Assembly (NCBI RefSeq): GCF_049059935.1
Contig: NZ_JBMGQR010000021.1
Location: 1-60,866, forward strand
Direction of reading: 5' to 3'
From: JAURVT01 sp049059935
GTDB taxonomy: Bacteria; Actinomycetota; Actinomycetes; Propionibacteriales; Nocardioidaceae
DNA: 60,866 nucleotides
Below the pieces are notes generated by a model. It was not told where the DNA came from. It saw only the letters and a program-made list of their open reading frames with translations, and ran no database searches. Positions 49,253 to 58,029 of this stretch are shown here, piece after piece (the stretch's first letter is position 1; every line of letters starts with the position of its first letter). The position numbers and the translations under genes are program-made.

Positions 49253-51609
49253 GAGTAGACCCTCGCTGATCCTGTGTCGACGATGGTGGCCTTGTAGGTG
49301 TCCAGGAACCCGGTGGGGTACTCGTACGTGGACTGCAGGAGCCCGCCGTCGGCGTTGCCCCTCGCTCGGCCGTCGGTGATGTTGCTGCTGGACGCGAACA
49401 CCCAGGCGCGGGTGTCGAGCGTGCCGGGCGCGAGGTCGGGGAAGAGTCCTCGCGACCCGCGGTCGCCCACGTACTGCAGGGTGAGCGTGCCGTAGCGGTC
49501 GGTGAAGATGATCGAGTCGTCGCGCCGCCGCTGGTCCACCCAGCGCGCCACCGCGAGGTCCTGGGCGTCGACGCCGTAGCGCTCGGCGTACTCGCCGCGG
49601 CTCGACAGGTTGCCGGCCTCGTCGCCCTTGACGGCGCGCACGGTGAGGCCGGACGCGTCCAGGTAGACCGTCGCCACCACGCCGATCGCGACGGCCGCGG
49701 CCAGGCCGCGTCGCCACGGGGCCGGACGTCGCGCGGGCCGCTGCGCCCGAGCGCGGCCGTGCACGAGCCGTCGTCCGAGCACGCCGAGCCCGAGGGCGAG
49801 CGGGACGACGAACAGCGCGGCGGCCTGCATCGCGAGCCGCTCGGCGTTGTAGGAGAACGCGACCGAGCTGCTGAGCCGGATCAGCACGGCGATGCCGACC
49901 ATGCCGACCACGGGGGCCAGCACGTCGGGCGCGCGGCGGCGTCGCCAGGCCACCACGCACATGCCGAGGGCGCCGAGGATGACGCCGACGTTGGCGAGCT
50001 GACGCACGGCGACGAGCACGACCTCGAAGCCGGGGTTGACGATCGGCACCTGCCCGGAGTTGCTGGGGCTGGACTCGACCGCGGGGAAGTTGGCCTGCAC
50101 GCCGGGGGAGAAGTGGGTGTCGGCCATCCACGGGTAGGCCTCGGCGTAGTCGGACTGCGCCGCGTCGAAGTAGGCGCGCGGGGTCGCGGCGGCGGCGGTG
50201 TTGCCGCCGAGCCAGCTGGAGAGCACCGAGCCGCCGGAGTTGGGCAGGATCGCCAGGCCGTTGCTCGACAGGCGGTCGGCGAACGAGGCCACGTTGTTGC
50301 CGGAGTCGGTGACCGGGCCGGTCCAGACCACGCTCATCACGAGGATCAGCGCGACGATCGGCAGCGTCAGCACCGACGTGCGGCTGCGTCCGCAGCGCAG
50401 CGCCACGACGGCGGCGACCACGCGGGCGAGCACCAGGAACAGGATCGCGACGTAGGCCGAGGAGTAGTGCGAGACCACCAGGCCCGCCGACAGCAGGACC
50501 ACCAGGCCCATGGCCTGACGTCGTCCGACCGCGCGGTCGAACGCGACGAGCACGAGGACGACGAAGAGCAGCAGCCCCACCTCCTGGCGGGCCAGCGCGG
50601 GCAGCTGGCCGGCCATGCTCGAGGTGAGGAACAGGACGCTCGTCGCGACGAGGGAGGCGACGCCGCCGGCCCAGCGACGCGCGATCAGGTAGACGCCGAT
50701 CGGGTACAGGGCGAACAGCGCGGGCAGCAGGGCCTTGAAGATCGCGAGCGGCGCGAGGCCGGTGACCTGCCACCACGCGGTGGGGAGCGCGGTGATGCTG
50801 AGCATGGCGCCGTAGGGGTCGCCGCCGGCCGGTGCCCAGCGCAGGGCGTCGGCGGTGTTGCGGAACGCCGCGAACTCCTGCTGCACGTCGAAGCCGTAGA
50901 GACCGCTGGAGCGCAGCGAGTACGACCACAGCAGCGTCAGCGTGACGCAGTACAGGATCATCGCGACGACGCCGTCGTGACCGTCGCGGGCCGCACGGAG
51001 GGCCCACAGCACGGCGGCGCCGGCCCCGACGAGGGCGACGTACGCGAGCCACGGCTGGTCGCGGTTCTCGATCAGCATCGCGCCCGCGGCCATGGCCGCC
51101 GGCAGGAGCAGCAGGGCCGTGAGCGGCGAGACCGTCCGGGGGACGGGCACGGGTGCGGCGTCGCGGCGCAGCACCGCGATCGCGGCGAGCAGCAGCACCA
51201 TGACGTCGACCGCGAGCACCACGGGCAGCGTCGAGAGCGGGCGGGCCAGCGAGGTCAGCGCCCCGACGACGGTGACGCCGAGGACGGCCGCGAGGTTCAG
51301 GGCGACGCTGGTGGCCACCGTGTAGAGCACGGCGTGGCCGCGTCCGCCGGGGGCGATGCCGATCGCGCGCAGCCCGAGCGCACCGGGCACGGTGAGCAGG
51401 AACGCGATCGACACCAGCGACGCGGACAGCTGGTCGCGGAGCAGCACCGCCACGTGGAACGCGGCGACGGCCAGCAGCAGCTGCACGACGCCGCCGTGCC
51501 TGCTCCAGGACGGGCCGCGGGTGGAGCGACGCCGGCTGGTGGGCACGTCGGGGTGCGCGGTGTCGGCGTCACCGCCGGCGGTGTGGCGCGGTTGGTCGAG
51601 CACGGCCAT
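49249..51609 (-). CDS. large polytopic membrane protein (DUF2206-like)
   Basis: 786 residues, roughly 15-18 TM helices, with a ~130-residue outside domain at the C-terminus (VDQRRRDDSIIFTDRYGTLT onward). The loop LYGFDVQQEFAAFRNTADA and LSITALPTAWWQVTGLAPLA match the DUF2206 family, which resembles GT-C enzymes. Such proteins use polyprenyl-linked sugars or polymerise glycans. In this operon no classical Wzy is present, so it is the best candidate for polymerase or a GT-C transferase. Start overlaps the previous stop by 1 nt. Confidence 0.75.
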   Translation of the reverse strand: MAVLDQPRHTAGGDADTAHPDVPTSRRRSTRGPSWSRHGGVVQLLLAVAAFHVAVLLRDQLSASLVSIAFLLTVPGALGLRAIGIAPGGRGHAVLYTVATSVALNLAAVLGVTVVGALTSLARPLSTLPVVLAVDVMVLLLAAIAVLRRDAAPVPVPRTVSPLTALLLLPAAMAAGAMLIENRDQPWLAYVALVGAGAAVLWALRAARDGHDGVVAMILYCVTLTLLWSYSLRSSGLYGFDVQQEFAAFRNTADALRWAPAGGDPYGAMLSITALPTAWWQVTGLAPLAIFKALLPALFALYPIGVYLIARRWAGGVASLVATSVLFLTSSMAGQLPALARQEVGLLLFVVLVLVAFDRAVGRRQAMGLVVLLSAGLVVSHYSSAYVAILFLVLARVVAAVVALRCGRSRTSVLTLPIVALILVMSVVWTGPVTDSGNNVASFADRLSSNGLAILPNSGGSVLSSWLGGNTAAAATPRAYFDAAQSDYAEAYPWMADTHFSPGVQANFPAVESSPSNSGQVPIVNPGFEVVLVAVRQLANVGVILGALGMCVVAWRRRRAPDVLAPVVGMVGIAVLIRLSSSVAFSYNAERLAMQAAALFVVPLALGLGVLGRRLVHGRARAQRPARRPAPWRRGLAAAVAIGVVATVYLDASGLTVRAVKGDEAGNLSSRGEYAERYGVDAQDLAVARWVDQRRRDDSIIFTDRYGTLTLQYVGDRGSRGLFPDLAPGTLDTRAWVFASSSNITDGRARGNADGGLLQSTYEYPTGFLDTYKATIVDTGSARVYS

Positions 51610-52649
51610 CAGGCCACCTCCCCCTCTGCCGTGAAGGCGTTGGGCGTGGTGAGCAGCTCCTGGGCGACGCCGACGTTGCCGAACGCCTCCTGGGCCAGCT
51701 GCACGTACGGGTAGGCCAGCAGCTCGGGCTCCCCGGAGCGTGCGGCCTCGACCACCCAGTGCGCGAACATCCCGGCCGGCAGCGCGGCGGCGAGCACCGC
51801 CGTCGCCGGGCTGCGACGGAGCAGCGCGAGGCCGACGAGACCGGCCACCGCGAACGGCAGCGGGTACACCGTCGGCAGCAGGCCGTCGTGCTTGCGGAAC
51901 AGGCGGGCGTTGCCGCGGCCGTACGCACGGCTGCGACGCAGGGTGTCGCCGAGGCCGGGCTCGAACTCGTGCCGGACCACGGCGTCGGGCGCGAAGACGA
52001 GGGTGCCGCCGCCGCGGACGACGCGTCGGCACAGGTCCTCCTCCTCGCCGCCGAAGCGGAAGCGGGCGTCGAAGCCGTCGTAGGCCTCGAGCGTCGCGAC
52101 TGGCCAGAGCATGTTGCCGCCCACCACCGACGCGACGTCGCGCTCGCCCGACGCGGTGCGCGGGAACGCCGAGCGGCGCACGTACTGGGTGAGCCGGTGG
52201 ACGAACCCGTCGTCCTGCAGCAGCGACGACTCCAGCGGCGCGAGCGGGTTGCTGCGGCTGAGGTAGCGCAGCGTGAAGGTGTCCTGCGCGGTGCCGGCCA
52301 GCGTGCCGCCGACGGCCGCGGCGTCGGGGTGGCGCTCGTGCGCGGCGAGCAGGCGCTCGACCCAGTCCGGGGAGGGGCGGCAGTCGTCGTCGGTGAAGGC
52401 GACGACGTCGGCCTTCGCCCCGGTCCAGCCGGTGTTGCGGGCGGTGGCCAGACCGGCGTTGGCGGCGTGGCGCAGCACGTGCGCGCCGTGCGCGCGGGCG
52501 ACGTCGGCGGTGCCGTCGGTGGAGCCGTCGTCGACGACGACCACCTCGACGTCGCCGGCGATCGTCTGCGCGGCGAGGGCGTCGAGCGTGTCGCCGATCA
52601 GCTCGGCGCCGTTCAGGCTGCACACGACCACGGTGACGAGCGGCTTCAT
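51609..52649 (-). CDS. family 2 glycosyltransferase, membrane-anchored
   Basis: 346 residues. TVVVCSLNGAELIGDTLDAL, VVVVDDGSTDGTADVARA, and FTDDDCRPSPDWVERL with the DDD metal site. FGGEEEDLCRRVVRGG is the acceptor/catalytic region. A C-terminal hydrophobic pair (about 275-310) anchors it. It resembles mycofactocin/rhamnosyl-type GT2 enzymes by layout, but the sugar is not known. Both ends overlap neighbouring genes. Confidence 0.88.
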   Translation of the reverse strand: MKPLVTVVVCSLNGAELIGDTLDALAAQTIAGDVEVVVVDDGSTDGTADVARAHGAHVLRHAANAGLATARNTGWTGAKADVVAFTDDDCRPSPDWVERLLAAHERHPDAAAVGGTLAGTAQDTFTLRYLSRSNPLAPLESSLLQDDGFVHRLTQYVRRSAFPRTASGERDVASVVGGNMLWPVATLEAYDGFDARFRFGGEEEDLCRRVVRGGGTLVFAPDAVVRHEFEPGLGDTLRRSRAYGRGNARLFRKHDGLLPTVYPLPFAVAGLVGLALLRRSPATAVLAAALPAGMFAHWVVEAARSGEPELLAYPYVQLAQEAFGNVGVAQELLTTPNAFTAEGEVA

Positions 52650-53818
52650 GCGGCGGCTCCGGTGCGCTCGACGCCGACCCCGAGCCGCTGCGAGAGCAGC
52701 TCGGCGAGACGGGCGGGGCTGGACGCGTCGGTGAGCTCGGCGTAGCAACGGGCGACGACGCCGGCGTCGGGCGCCGCGTCGAGGAACCGGGCCAGGCCGT
52801 CGGCGACCGACTCGGGGTCGAGGGCGGCGAACGTCGGCAGGTCGCGCGCGAAGAGCTCGCCGAGGCCACCGGTGCTGGAGGCGAGCACGGGGACGCCGGC
52901 GGCGATGGCCAGGTTGGCGACGCCGCTCTGCTCGGAGTGCGTGTAGGGCAGCACGGCGACGTCGGCGGCCTCGAACCAGCCGCTCACCTCGCCGTCGGGC
53001 ACGTGGCCGGTGAGCGCCACGACGTCACCGAGGCCGTGCGCCTCGACGCGCGCGCGGACGTCGTCGAGGTAGTCGCGGTCGGCCTGCTCGAAGCGGCCGA
53101 AGGCGGCCGGGCGCGGGCGCACGTCACCGGCGACGACGAGGCGGACGCGGTCCGCGACCGACGGGTCACGGCGCACGAGCACCGCCAGGCCCTCGACGAG
53201 CTCGCGCAGGCCCTTCTCGACGTGCACGAAGCCGAAGAGCAGCAGCAGCGTGCGGTCGGCGACGTCGTGGCGGCGGCGCAGCTCGTCGCCGGACACGTCG
53301 GACGCGGGGGAGTCGTACACGGGGTGCGGCATCACGAGCACGCGGGAGGCGGGCACGTGCAGGACGTCGACGAGCACGTCGCGCGCCTTGTCGGTGTGCA
53401 CGTGCACGACGGCGGCCAGGTTGCTGACGAAGCGGTAGTACAGGCGCGCGGGGAGGCCGAGGCGGTCGACGTCGCGCGTCACCTCGTGGTGGGTGAGCAC
53501 CAGGCGCACGCCCGCGACGCGGCACACCATCACGAGCGCCCACAGGGGGAGCAGCCGGGGACCGTAGGTGGCGATGCCGTGCTGCACCTGCACCGCGTCG
53601 GGACGCCAGCGGCGCACGGCGCGTGCGAGGCGCAGCAGGCCCACCGGCGACCAGGTGAGCGAGCCGAGGACGGGGGCGAAGGCGGCGTCGGGCTGCGGTG
53701 ACGCGGTGACCGCGGCGACGTCGTGCCCGGCGGAGCGGTAGGCCGCGGCGAGGCGTGCGGTGTAGTCGGCGATGCCGTCGCGGGCCGGGGGGAGCGGGCT
53801 GATCAGGACGATCCTCAC
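52646..53818 (-). CDS. family 4 glycosyltransferase
   Basis: 390 residues from GTG 53818. VLISPLPPARDGIADYTARL is the GT4 N-terminal glycine/Asp loop. The donor domain has LLLFGFVHVEKGLRELVEGL, VLPYTHSEQSGVANLAIAAG (the E-x7-E region as S-E-Q-S-G-V-A-N) and VLASSTGGLGELF. A likely mannosyl- or glucosyl-transferase on lipid-linked acceptor. Soluble; translationally coupled on both sides. Confidence 0.88.
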   Translation of the reverse strand: MRIVLISPLPPARDGIADYTARLAAAYRSAGHDVAAVTASPQPDAAFAPVLGSLTWSPVGLLRLARAVRRWRPDAVQVQHGIATYGPRLLPLWALVMVCRVAGVRLVLTHHEVTRDVDRLGLPARLYYRFVSNLAAVVHVHTDKARDVLVDVLHVPASRVLVMPHPVYDSPASDVSGDELRRRHDVADRTLLLLFGFVHVEKGLRELVEGLAVLVRRDPSVADRVRLVVAGDVRPRPAAFGRFEQADRDYLDDVRARVEAHGLGDVVALTGHVPDGEVSGWFEAADVAVLPYTHSEQSGVANLAIAAGVPVLASSTGGLGELFARDLPTFAALDPESVADGLARFLDAAPDAGVVARCYAELTDASSPARLAELLSQRLGVGVERTGAAA

Positions 53819-54948
53819 GGGACCACCACCTTGGCGAGCGTGGACGCGAGCGCGTCCCAGGAGTAGTCGCGCGCGGTGGCGCGGGCGCCCTCGCGGTACG
53901 ACTCGGCGTGGTCGAGGGTGCGACCGAGGGCGTCGGCCAGGGCCGCGGGGTCGACGGGGCTGATCGCACCGTTGACGCCGTCGGCGACCAGGTGCCGCGC
54001 GTGGTTGTCGGGGTGGTCGCTGGTGACGACCGGGGTGCCGCAGGCGAGTGCCTCGAGCGCGACCATGCCGAAGCCCTCGCGCTCGGACGGGAACGCGAGC
54101 ACGCGGGCGCCCTTCATCGCGGCGAGCAGGTGGCGTCGCTCGTCGAGCGGTTCGAGCACCTCGACGTGGCCGGTCAGGCCGAGACGGGCCACCTGCTGCT
54201 GCAGGCGCTCGTTCTCGGGGCCGGTGCCGATGACGGTGAGCGTGACGGGGCGGCCGCGCTCGTGCAGGATCGCGACGGCGTCGAGCAGCACGTGCACGTT
54301 CTTGTGGGCGAGCAGTCGCCCGACGCACAGCAGGTCGCCGACGGTGTCGGAGACGGGCGCCGCGTCGATCTCGGCCTGGTCGACCCCGTTGGGGACCACG
54401 GTGATCCGGTCGGCGGCGACGCCGAGGTCGCGCAGCCGCTCGGCGGTGCCCTCCGACGCGGCGACGATGTGGTCGGGCAGCGACGCGGCCAGCTTCTCGA
54501 GCGCGGCGGCCACGACGCCGAGGGGGCCGAGGTAGGAGCGCCAGTATTCGCGGCCCCACACCTCGTGCCAGGTGACGACGAAGCGCGCGCGACGCGCCCA
54601 GGTGACCAGGCGGAGGGGGAACAGCGGCAGGAACGGGATGGCGTCGGCCTCGAGCACGTCGAAGCGGCGGGTCAGCATCCGCACGGTCGAGCCGGCGAAC
54701 GCGACGGCCTGCCAGATCGAGCGCCGGGCGCCGGCGTAGAGGTCCCAGCGGCGCCCGAGTGCGCGGAACGTCAGGCCGGGGACGGTGGGCGGCTCGCCGT
54801 CCCACCAGCGCATCGTGTGCACCTGGACGGTGACGCCGTGGCCGGCGACGCGGGGCAGGAGCGCGGCGTAGCGCGCCTCCTTGCCACCGGTGTGGAAAGG
54901 CTCGACGGCGTCGGCGACGACCGCGAGCCGAACGTCAGGACGCGACAC
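53815..54948 (-). CDS. family 4 glycosyltransferase
   Basis: 377 residues from GTG 54948. The acceptor domain begins VRLAVVADAVEPFHTGGKEA; the donor domain has VGRLLAHKNVHVLLDAVAIL and the complete E-x7-E motif in FPSEREGFGMVALEALACGT. A retaining GT-B enzyme using a nucleotide sugar, probably GDP- or UDP-linked. It overlaps the DUF1616-like gene by 14 nt upstream and the next GT by 4 nt. Confidence 0.9.
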   Translation of the reverse strand: MSRPDVRLAVVADAVEPFHTGGKEARYAALLPRVAGHGVTVQVHTMRWWDGEPPTVPGLTFRALGRRWDLYAGARRSIWQAVAFAGSTVRMLTRRFDVLEADAIPFLPLFPLRLVTWARRARFVVTWHEVWGREYWRSYLGPLGVVAAALEKLAASLPDHIVAASEGTAERLRDLGVAADRITVVPNGVDQAEIDAAPVSDTVGDLLCVGRLLAHKNVHVLLDAVAILHERGRPVTLTVIGTGPENERLQQQVARLGLTGHVEVLEPLDERRHLLAAMKGARVLAFPSEREGFGMVALEALACGTPVVTSDHPDNHARHLVADGVNGAISPVDPAALADALGRTLDHAESYREGARATARDYSWDALASTLAKVVVP

Positions 54949-55435
54949 AGCTGGGTCCTCCGGACTGCTCGTTCTCGACCGACCCGCGCGGCAGCACCCA
55001 GAAGTGCACCTCGGGCGAGCGCTGGTCGGGGGTGCTGACCTTCACCGCGACGCGGTTGCGCTGCGAGCAGTCGGCGATGCGCAGGCTGACGGGCAGCTCG
55101 GTCGTGTCGCCGGCGGCGAGCTCGAACCGGCCACCGTCGACGACCTTCTCGTCCCCGGACGGGCCGGCGGTGGCGGACCACGTGTAGCGGGCCGTGCCGT
55201 CCGAACGGTTGGTGACCAGCGCGTCGAAGTCGACCTCGCCCCTGGTCTTCACGAGCGGGGCGAGGTCGGCGTACTGCTTGATCGACAGCTCGGTGAAGGC
55301 CGTGCCCTGGTCGGTGAGGCCGAGCTCGCCGAGCTGCGCCTGGGCGCGGTCGGTCGTCAGCACGGCCGGCACCACCAGGACCGCGGCCAGCAGCACCAGC
55401 AGGACGATGCGCCCGGGCGTGAGGACCCGGGTCAC
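54935..55435 (-). CDS. DUF1616-like exported protein
   Basis: 166 residues. One N-terminal TM helix (about 10-27), then an extracellular domain: AFTELSIKQYADLAPLVKTR, DALVTNRSDGTARYTWSATA, and a strand-rich end with a Cys pair (DCSQ ... GPSCVAS). This agrees with the extracellular part of DUF1616 proteins seen in archaeal and actinobacterial glycan clusters. Possibly a scaffold or a regulator of polymer assembly; no catalytic residues are obvious. Confidence 0.7.
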   Translation of the reverse strand: MTRVLTPGRIVLLVLLAAVLVVPAVLTTDRAQAQLGELGLTDQGTAFTELSIKQYADLAPLVKTRGEVDFDALVTNRSDGTARYTWSATAGPSGDEKVVDGGRFELAAGDTTELPVSLRIADCSQRNRVAVKVSTPDQRSPEVHFWVLPRGSVENEQSGGPSCVAS

Positions 55436-56379
55436 TCAGCGGCTCGCGACGCGCCGGCGGCCTCGCCGCTGCGCGACACCGCGACGGCGACGGGCATGGA
55501 GCCGCCGCCGCGCAGGCTCTGGGCCTTGCGCTCGAAGCGCGGCGCCGAGGCGGCCCGGGAGGCCCGCTCCTGGACGGCGTTCGCGGTGGCCTGGTTGTCG
55601 GGCGCCATGCGGACGCGTCCGAGCACCTGGATGCAGCGGACGGCGTCGCGCCAGTTGATCTTCTTGCCGTCGGCGTGCGAGCGCGAGTGGTACGAGATCG
55701 GCACCTCGAACGGCCGCTCGCCGAGCCGCAGCACGTTGGCCGTGATCTCGGTGTCGAGGCCGAACCCGAGCTCGGTGAGCTCCATGCTGCGCAGCATGGG
55801 CAGCGGCACGAGCTTGAGGCAGGTGTGCAGGTCGCTGATCGCGCTGTCGAACAGGACGTTCGCGGCGAACGTCATCGCACGGTTGCCGAACTTGTAGCGG
55901 TAGGACCGGTAGACCGTGTTCTGGCCGAACAGGCGGGTGCCGTAGACGACGTCGGTGCGGCCGTCGATGACCGGCTGGACGAGCGCGGCCACGTCGTGCG
56001 CGGAGTACTCCATGTCGGCGTCGAACGGCATCAGGTGCGTGCCGCGGGCGACGCTGATGCCGGTCAGCACCGCGGCGCCCTTTCCCATGTTGCGCACGTG
56101 GCGCGTGACGGTGAGGCGCTCGTCGGTGATGTCGTCGAGCAGGTCGGCGGTGCCGTCGTGGCTGCCGTCGTCGACGACGACCAGCTCGATCTCGCACGGG
56201 TAGGAGGTGCCGAGGACGTGGTCCACGGCGGAGCGGATGGTGCGCGCCTCGTTGTAGGCGGGCATGACGATCGAGAGCACCACGGTGTCGTCCTGACGCG
56301 GGGCGTCGGGGACGGCGTGCATGTGCGACGCGTGCTCGTGCGGGATGGGACGGCTCATCAGATCGGTGTCAGAGGTCAT
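55432..56379 (-). CDS. family 2 glycosyltransferase (dolichyl-P-mannose synthase-like)
   Basis: 315 residues from ATG 56379, AAGGA upstream. LSIVMPAYNEARTIRSAVDH, LVVVDDGSHDGTADLLDDI and FDADMEYSAHDVAALV carry the UDP/GDP and DxD sites; the RHVRNMGKGAAVLTGISVA loop is DPM1-like. No TM helices, so it likely makes a polyprenyl-phosphate sugar from cytoplasmic donor for later use by the membrane proteins of the operon. First gene of the 12-gene unit. The C-terminal ~40 residues are disordered and Ala/Arg-rich. Confidence 0.88.
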   Translation of the reverse strand: MTSDTDLMSRPIPHEHASHMHAVPDAPRQDDTVVLSIVMPAYNEARTIRSAVDHVLGTSYPCEIELVVVDDGSHDGTADLLDDITDERLTVTRHVRNMGKGAAVLTGISVARGTHLMPFDADMEYSAHDVAALVQPVIDGRTDVVYGTRLFGQNTVYRSYRYKFGNRAMTFAANVLFDSAISDLHTCLKLVPLPMLRSMELTELGFGLDTEITANVLRLGERPFEVPISYHSRSHADGKKINWRDAVRCIQVLGRVRMAPDNQATANAVQERASRAASAPRFERKAQSLRGGGSMPVAVAVSRSGEAAGASRAAE

Positions 56380-56720
56380 CTGAAGTCCTTCCAGAACGTG
56401 GGGGGCAAGCGTCGCGACGTGGGGGAGTCGGACGTCGAGGAGTGGGGGCGACCTCCCGAAAGGCCACGGCGAACGTAACCCCGACTCGCGAGTAGATCGC
56501 AGTCGTGCACCGAGATTTAATGTCACATCGACCCAATTTTCTCCGTTCCTCCTCCAGGTGGAGGAGTCCGGACAAATTGCTGTAATGCTGCAGGTCACAT
56601 CGGGCGTCGCGGGTGTGACCCGGGTCGCTCCGGAGGGGCCACGCCGGCTGCGGCAACGGTGTGACCAGCGGCTCGCGCAACAGGTCGCTGAGGGCGCTCG
56701 ACGGTGACTAGGGTGCGGGA
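56380..56720. promoter_or_regulatory. divergent regulatory region of the exopolysaccharide genes
   Basis: 341 nt, clearly AT-richer than its surroundings around 56500-56590. GTCACATCG occurs at 56522 and 56594. GGTCACA (56593-56599) and TGTGACC (56614-56620) form an inverted repeat 21 nt centre to centre. A palindrome CTCCTCCA-GG-TGGAGGAG is at 56549-56566. TAGGGT (56709-56714) is the ugd -10; TACGTT (56477-56472, - strand) may serve the operon. Confidence 0.6.
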
Positions 56721-58028
56721 ATGCGACTTTCTGTGATCGGCTGCGGGTACCTCGGTGCGGTCCACGCTGCGTGCATGGCCAAGCTGGGCCACGACGTCGT
56801 GGGCATCGACACCGACGAGACCAAGGTGGCCGCCCTGTCCGAGGGACGGGCGCCGTTCTTCGAGCCCGGGCTGCCCGAGCTCCTCACCGAGGCGATGGCC
56901 ACCGGCCGCCTGCGGTTCTCCACCGACATGGCCGACGCCGCCGGCTCGCGCGTGCACTTCGTCTGCGTCGGCACGCCGCAGAAGCGTGCGGAGAACGCCG
57001 CCGACCTGCGCTTCGTCGACGCCGCGTTCACCTCGCTCGCCGAGCACGTCGTGGCCGGCGACGTCGTCGTCGGCAAGTCGACGGTGCCGGTGGGCACCGC
57101 CGAGCGGCTCACCGAGCAGCTGCACGACATCCAGCCCGACGCGACCCTGGTGTGGAACCCCGAGTTCCTGCGCGAGGGCTTCGCGGTCAAGGACACGCTG
57201 CACCCCGACCGCCTGGTCTACGGCGTCGCCGAGGGCGACACCACGTCCAAGGAGGTCCTCGACGAGGTGTACGCGACGCCGCTGTCGGAGGGCACGCCGC
57301 TGATCGTCACCGACCAGGCGACCGCGCAGCTGGTCAAGGTCGCGGCCAACAGCTTCCTGGCCACCAAGATCAGCTTCATCAACGCGATGGCCGAGCTGTG
57401 CGAGGCCACCGGTGCCGACGTCACCTCGCTCGCCGACGCGATCGGCCACGACGACCGGATCGGCCGCAAGTTCCTCAACGCCGGCCTCGGGTTCGGCGGC
57501 GGCTGCCTGCCCAAGGACATCCGGGCGTTCATGGCCCGCGCCGGCGAGCTCGGCGCCGACCAGGCGCTGACGTTCCTCGCCGAGGTCGACTCGATCAACA
57601 TGCGGCGCCGCGTCCGCATGGTCGACCTCGCCCGCGAGGTGTGCGGCGGGTCGATCGTCGGTCGCAGGGTCGCCGTCCTCGGAGCCGCGTTCAAGCCCAA
57701 CTCCGACGACGTCCGCGACTCGCCCGCGCTGTCGGTGGCCGCGCAGATGCAGCTGCAGGGCGCCGACGTCACCGTCACCGACCCCGAGGCCGTCGCCAAC
57801 GCGCAGGCCCGCTTCGGCGACCTGAAGTACGTCGAGACCGTCGACGAGGCCGCGCAGAACGCCGAGATCGTCCTGCTGCTCACCGAGTGGCGCGAGTACG
57901 TCGAGCTCGACCCCGCGCAGCTGGCCAAGATCGTCGCCCAGCCGCGGATGCTCGACGGCCGCAACGCGCTCGACCCCGTCGTGTGGCGCGACGCGGGCTG
58001 GACCTACCGCGCCCTCGGGCGTCCCTGA
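56721..58028 (+). CDS. ugd: UDP-glucose 6-dehydrogenase
   Basis: 435 residues, complete. NAD site VIGCGYLGAVHAACMAKLGH at the N-terminus. Catalytic residues are in place: NPEFLREG with Glu148, KVAANSFLA with Lys208, and FGGGCLPKD with Cys262. It oxidises UDP-glucose twice to UDP-glucuronate for an acidic polymer. ATG 56721 has TAGGGT 6 nt upstream, so leaderless. gmd follows after 1 nt. Confidence 0.94.
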   Translation: MRLSVIGCGYLGAVHAACMAKLGHDVVGIDTDETKVAALSEGRAPFFEPGLPELLTEAMATGRLRFSTDMADAAGSRVHFVCVGTPQKRAENAADLRFVDAAFTSLAEHVVAGDVVVGKSTVPVGTAERLTEQLHDIQPDATLVWNPEFLREGFAVKDTLHPDRLVYGVAEGDTTSKEVLDEVYATPLSEGTPLIVTDQATAQLVKVAANSFLATKISFINAMAELCEATGADVTSLADAIGHDDRIGRKFLNAGLGFGGGCLPKDIRAFMARAGELGADQALTFLAEVDSINMRRRVRMVDLAREVCGGSIVGRRVAVLGAAFKPNSDDVRDSPALSVAAQMQLQGADVTVTDPEAVANAQARFGDLKYVETVDEAAQNAEIVLLLTEWREYVELDPAQLAKIVAQPRMLDGRNALDPVVWRDAGWTYRALGRP

Positions 58029-58029
58029 C

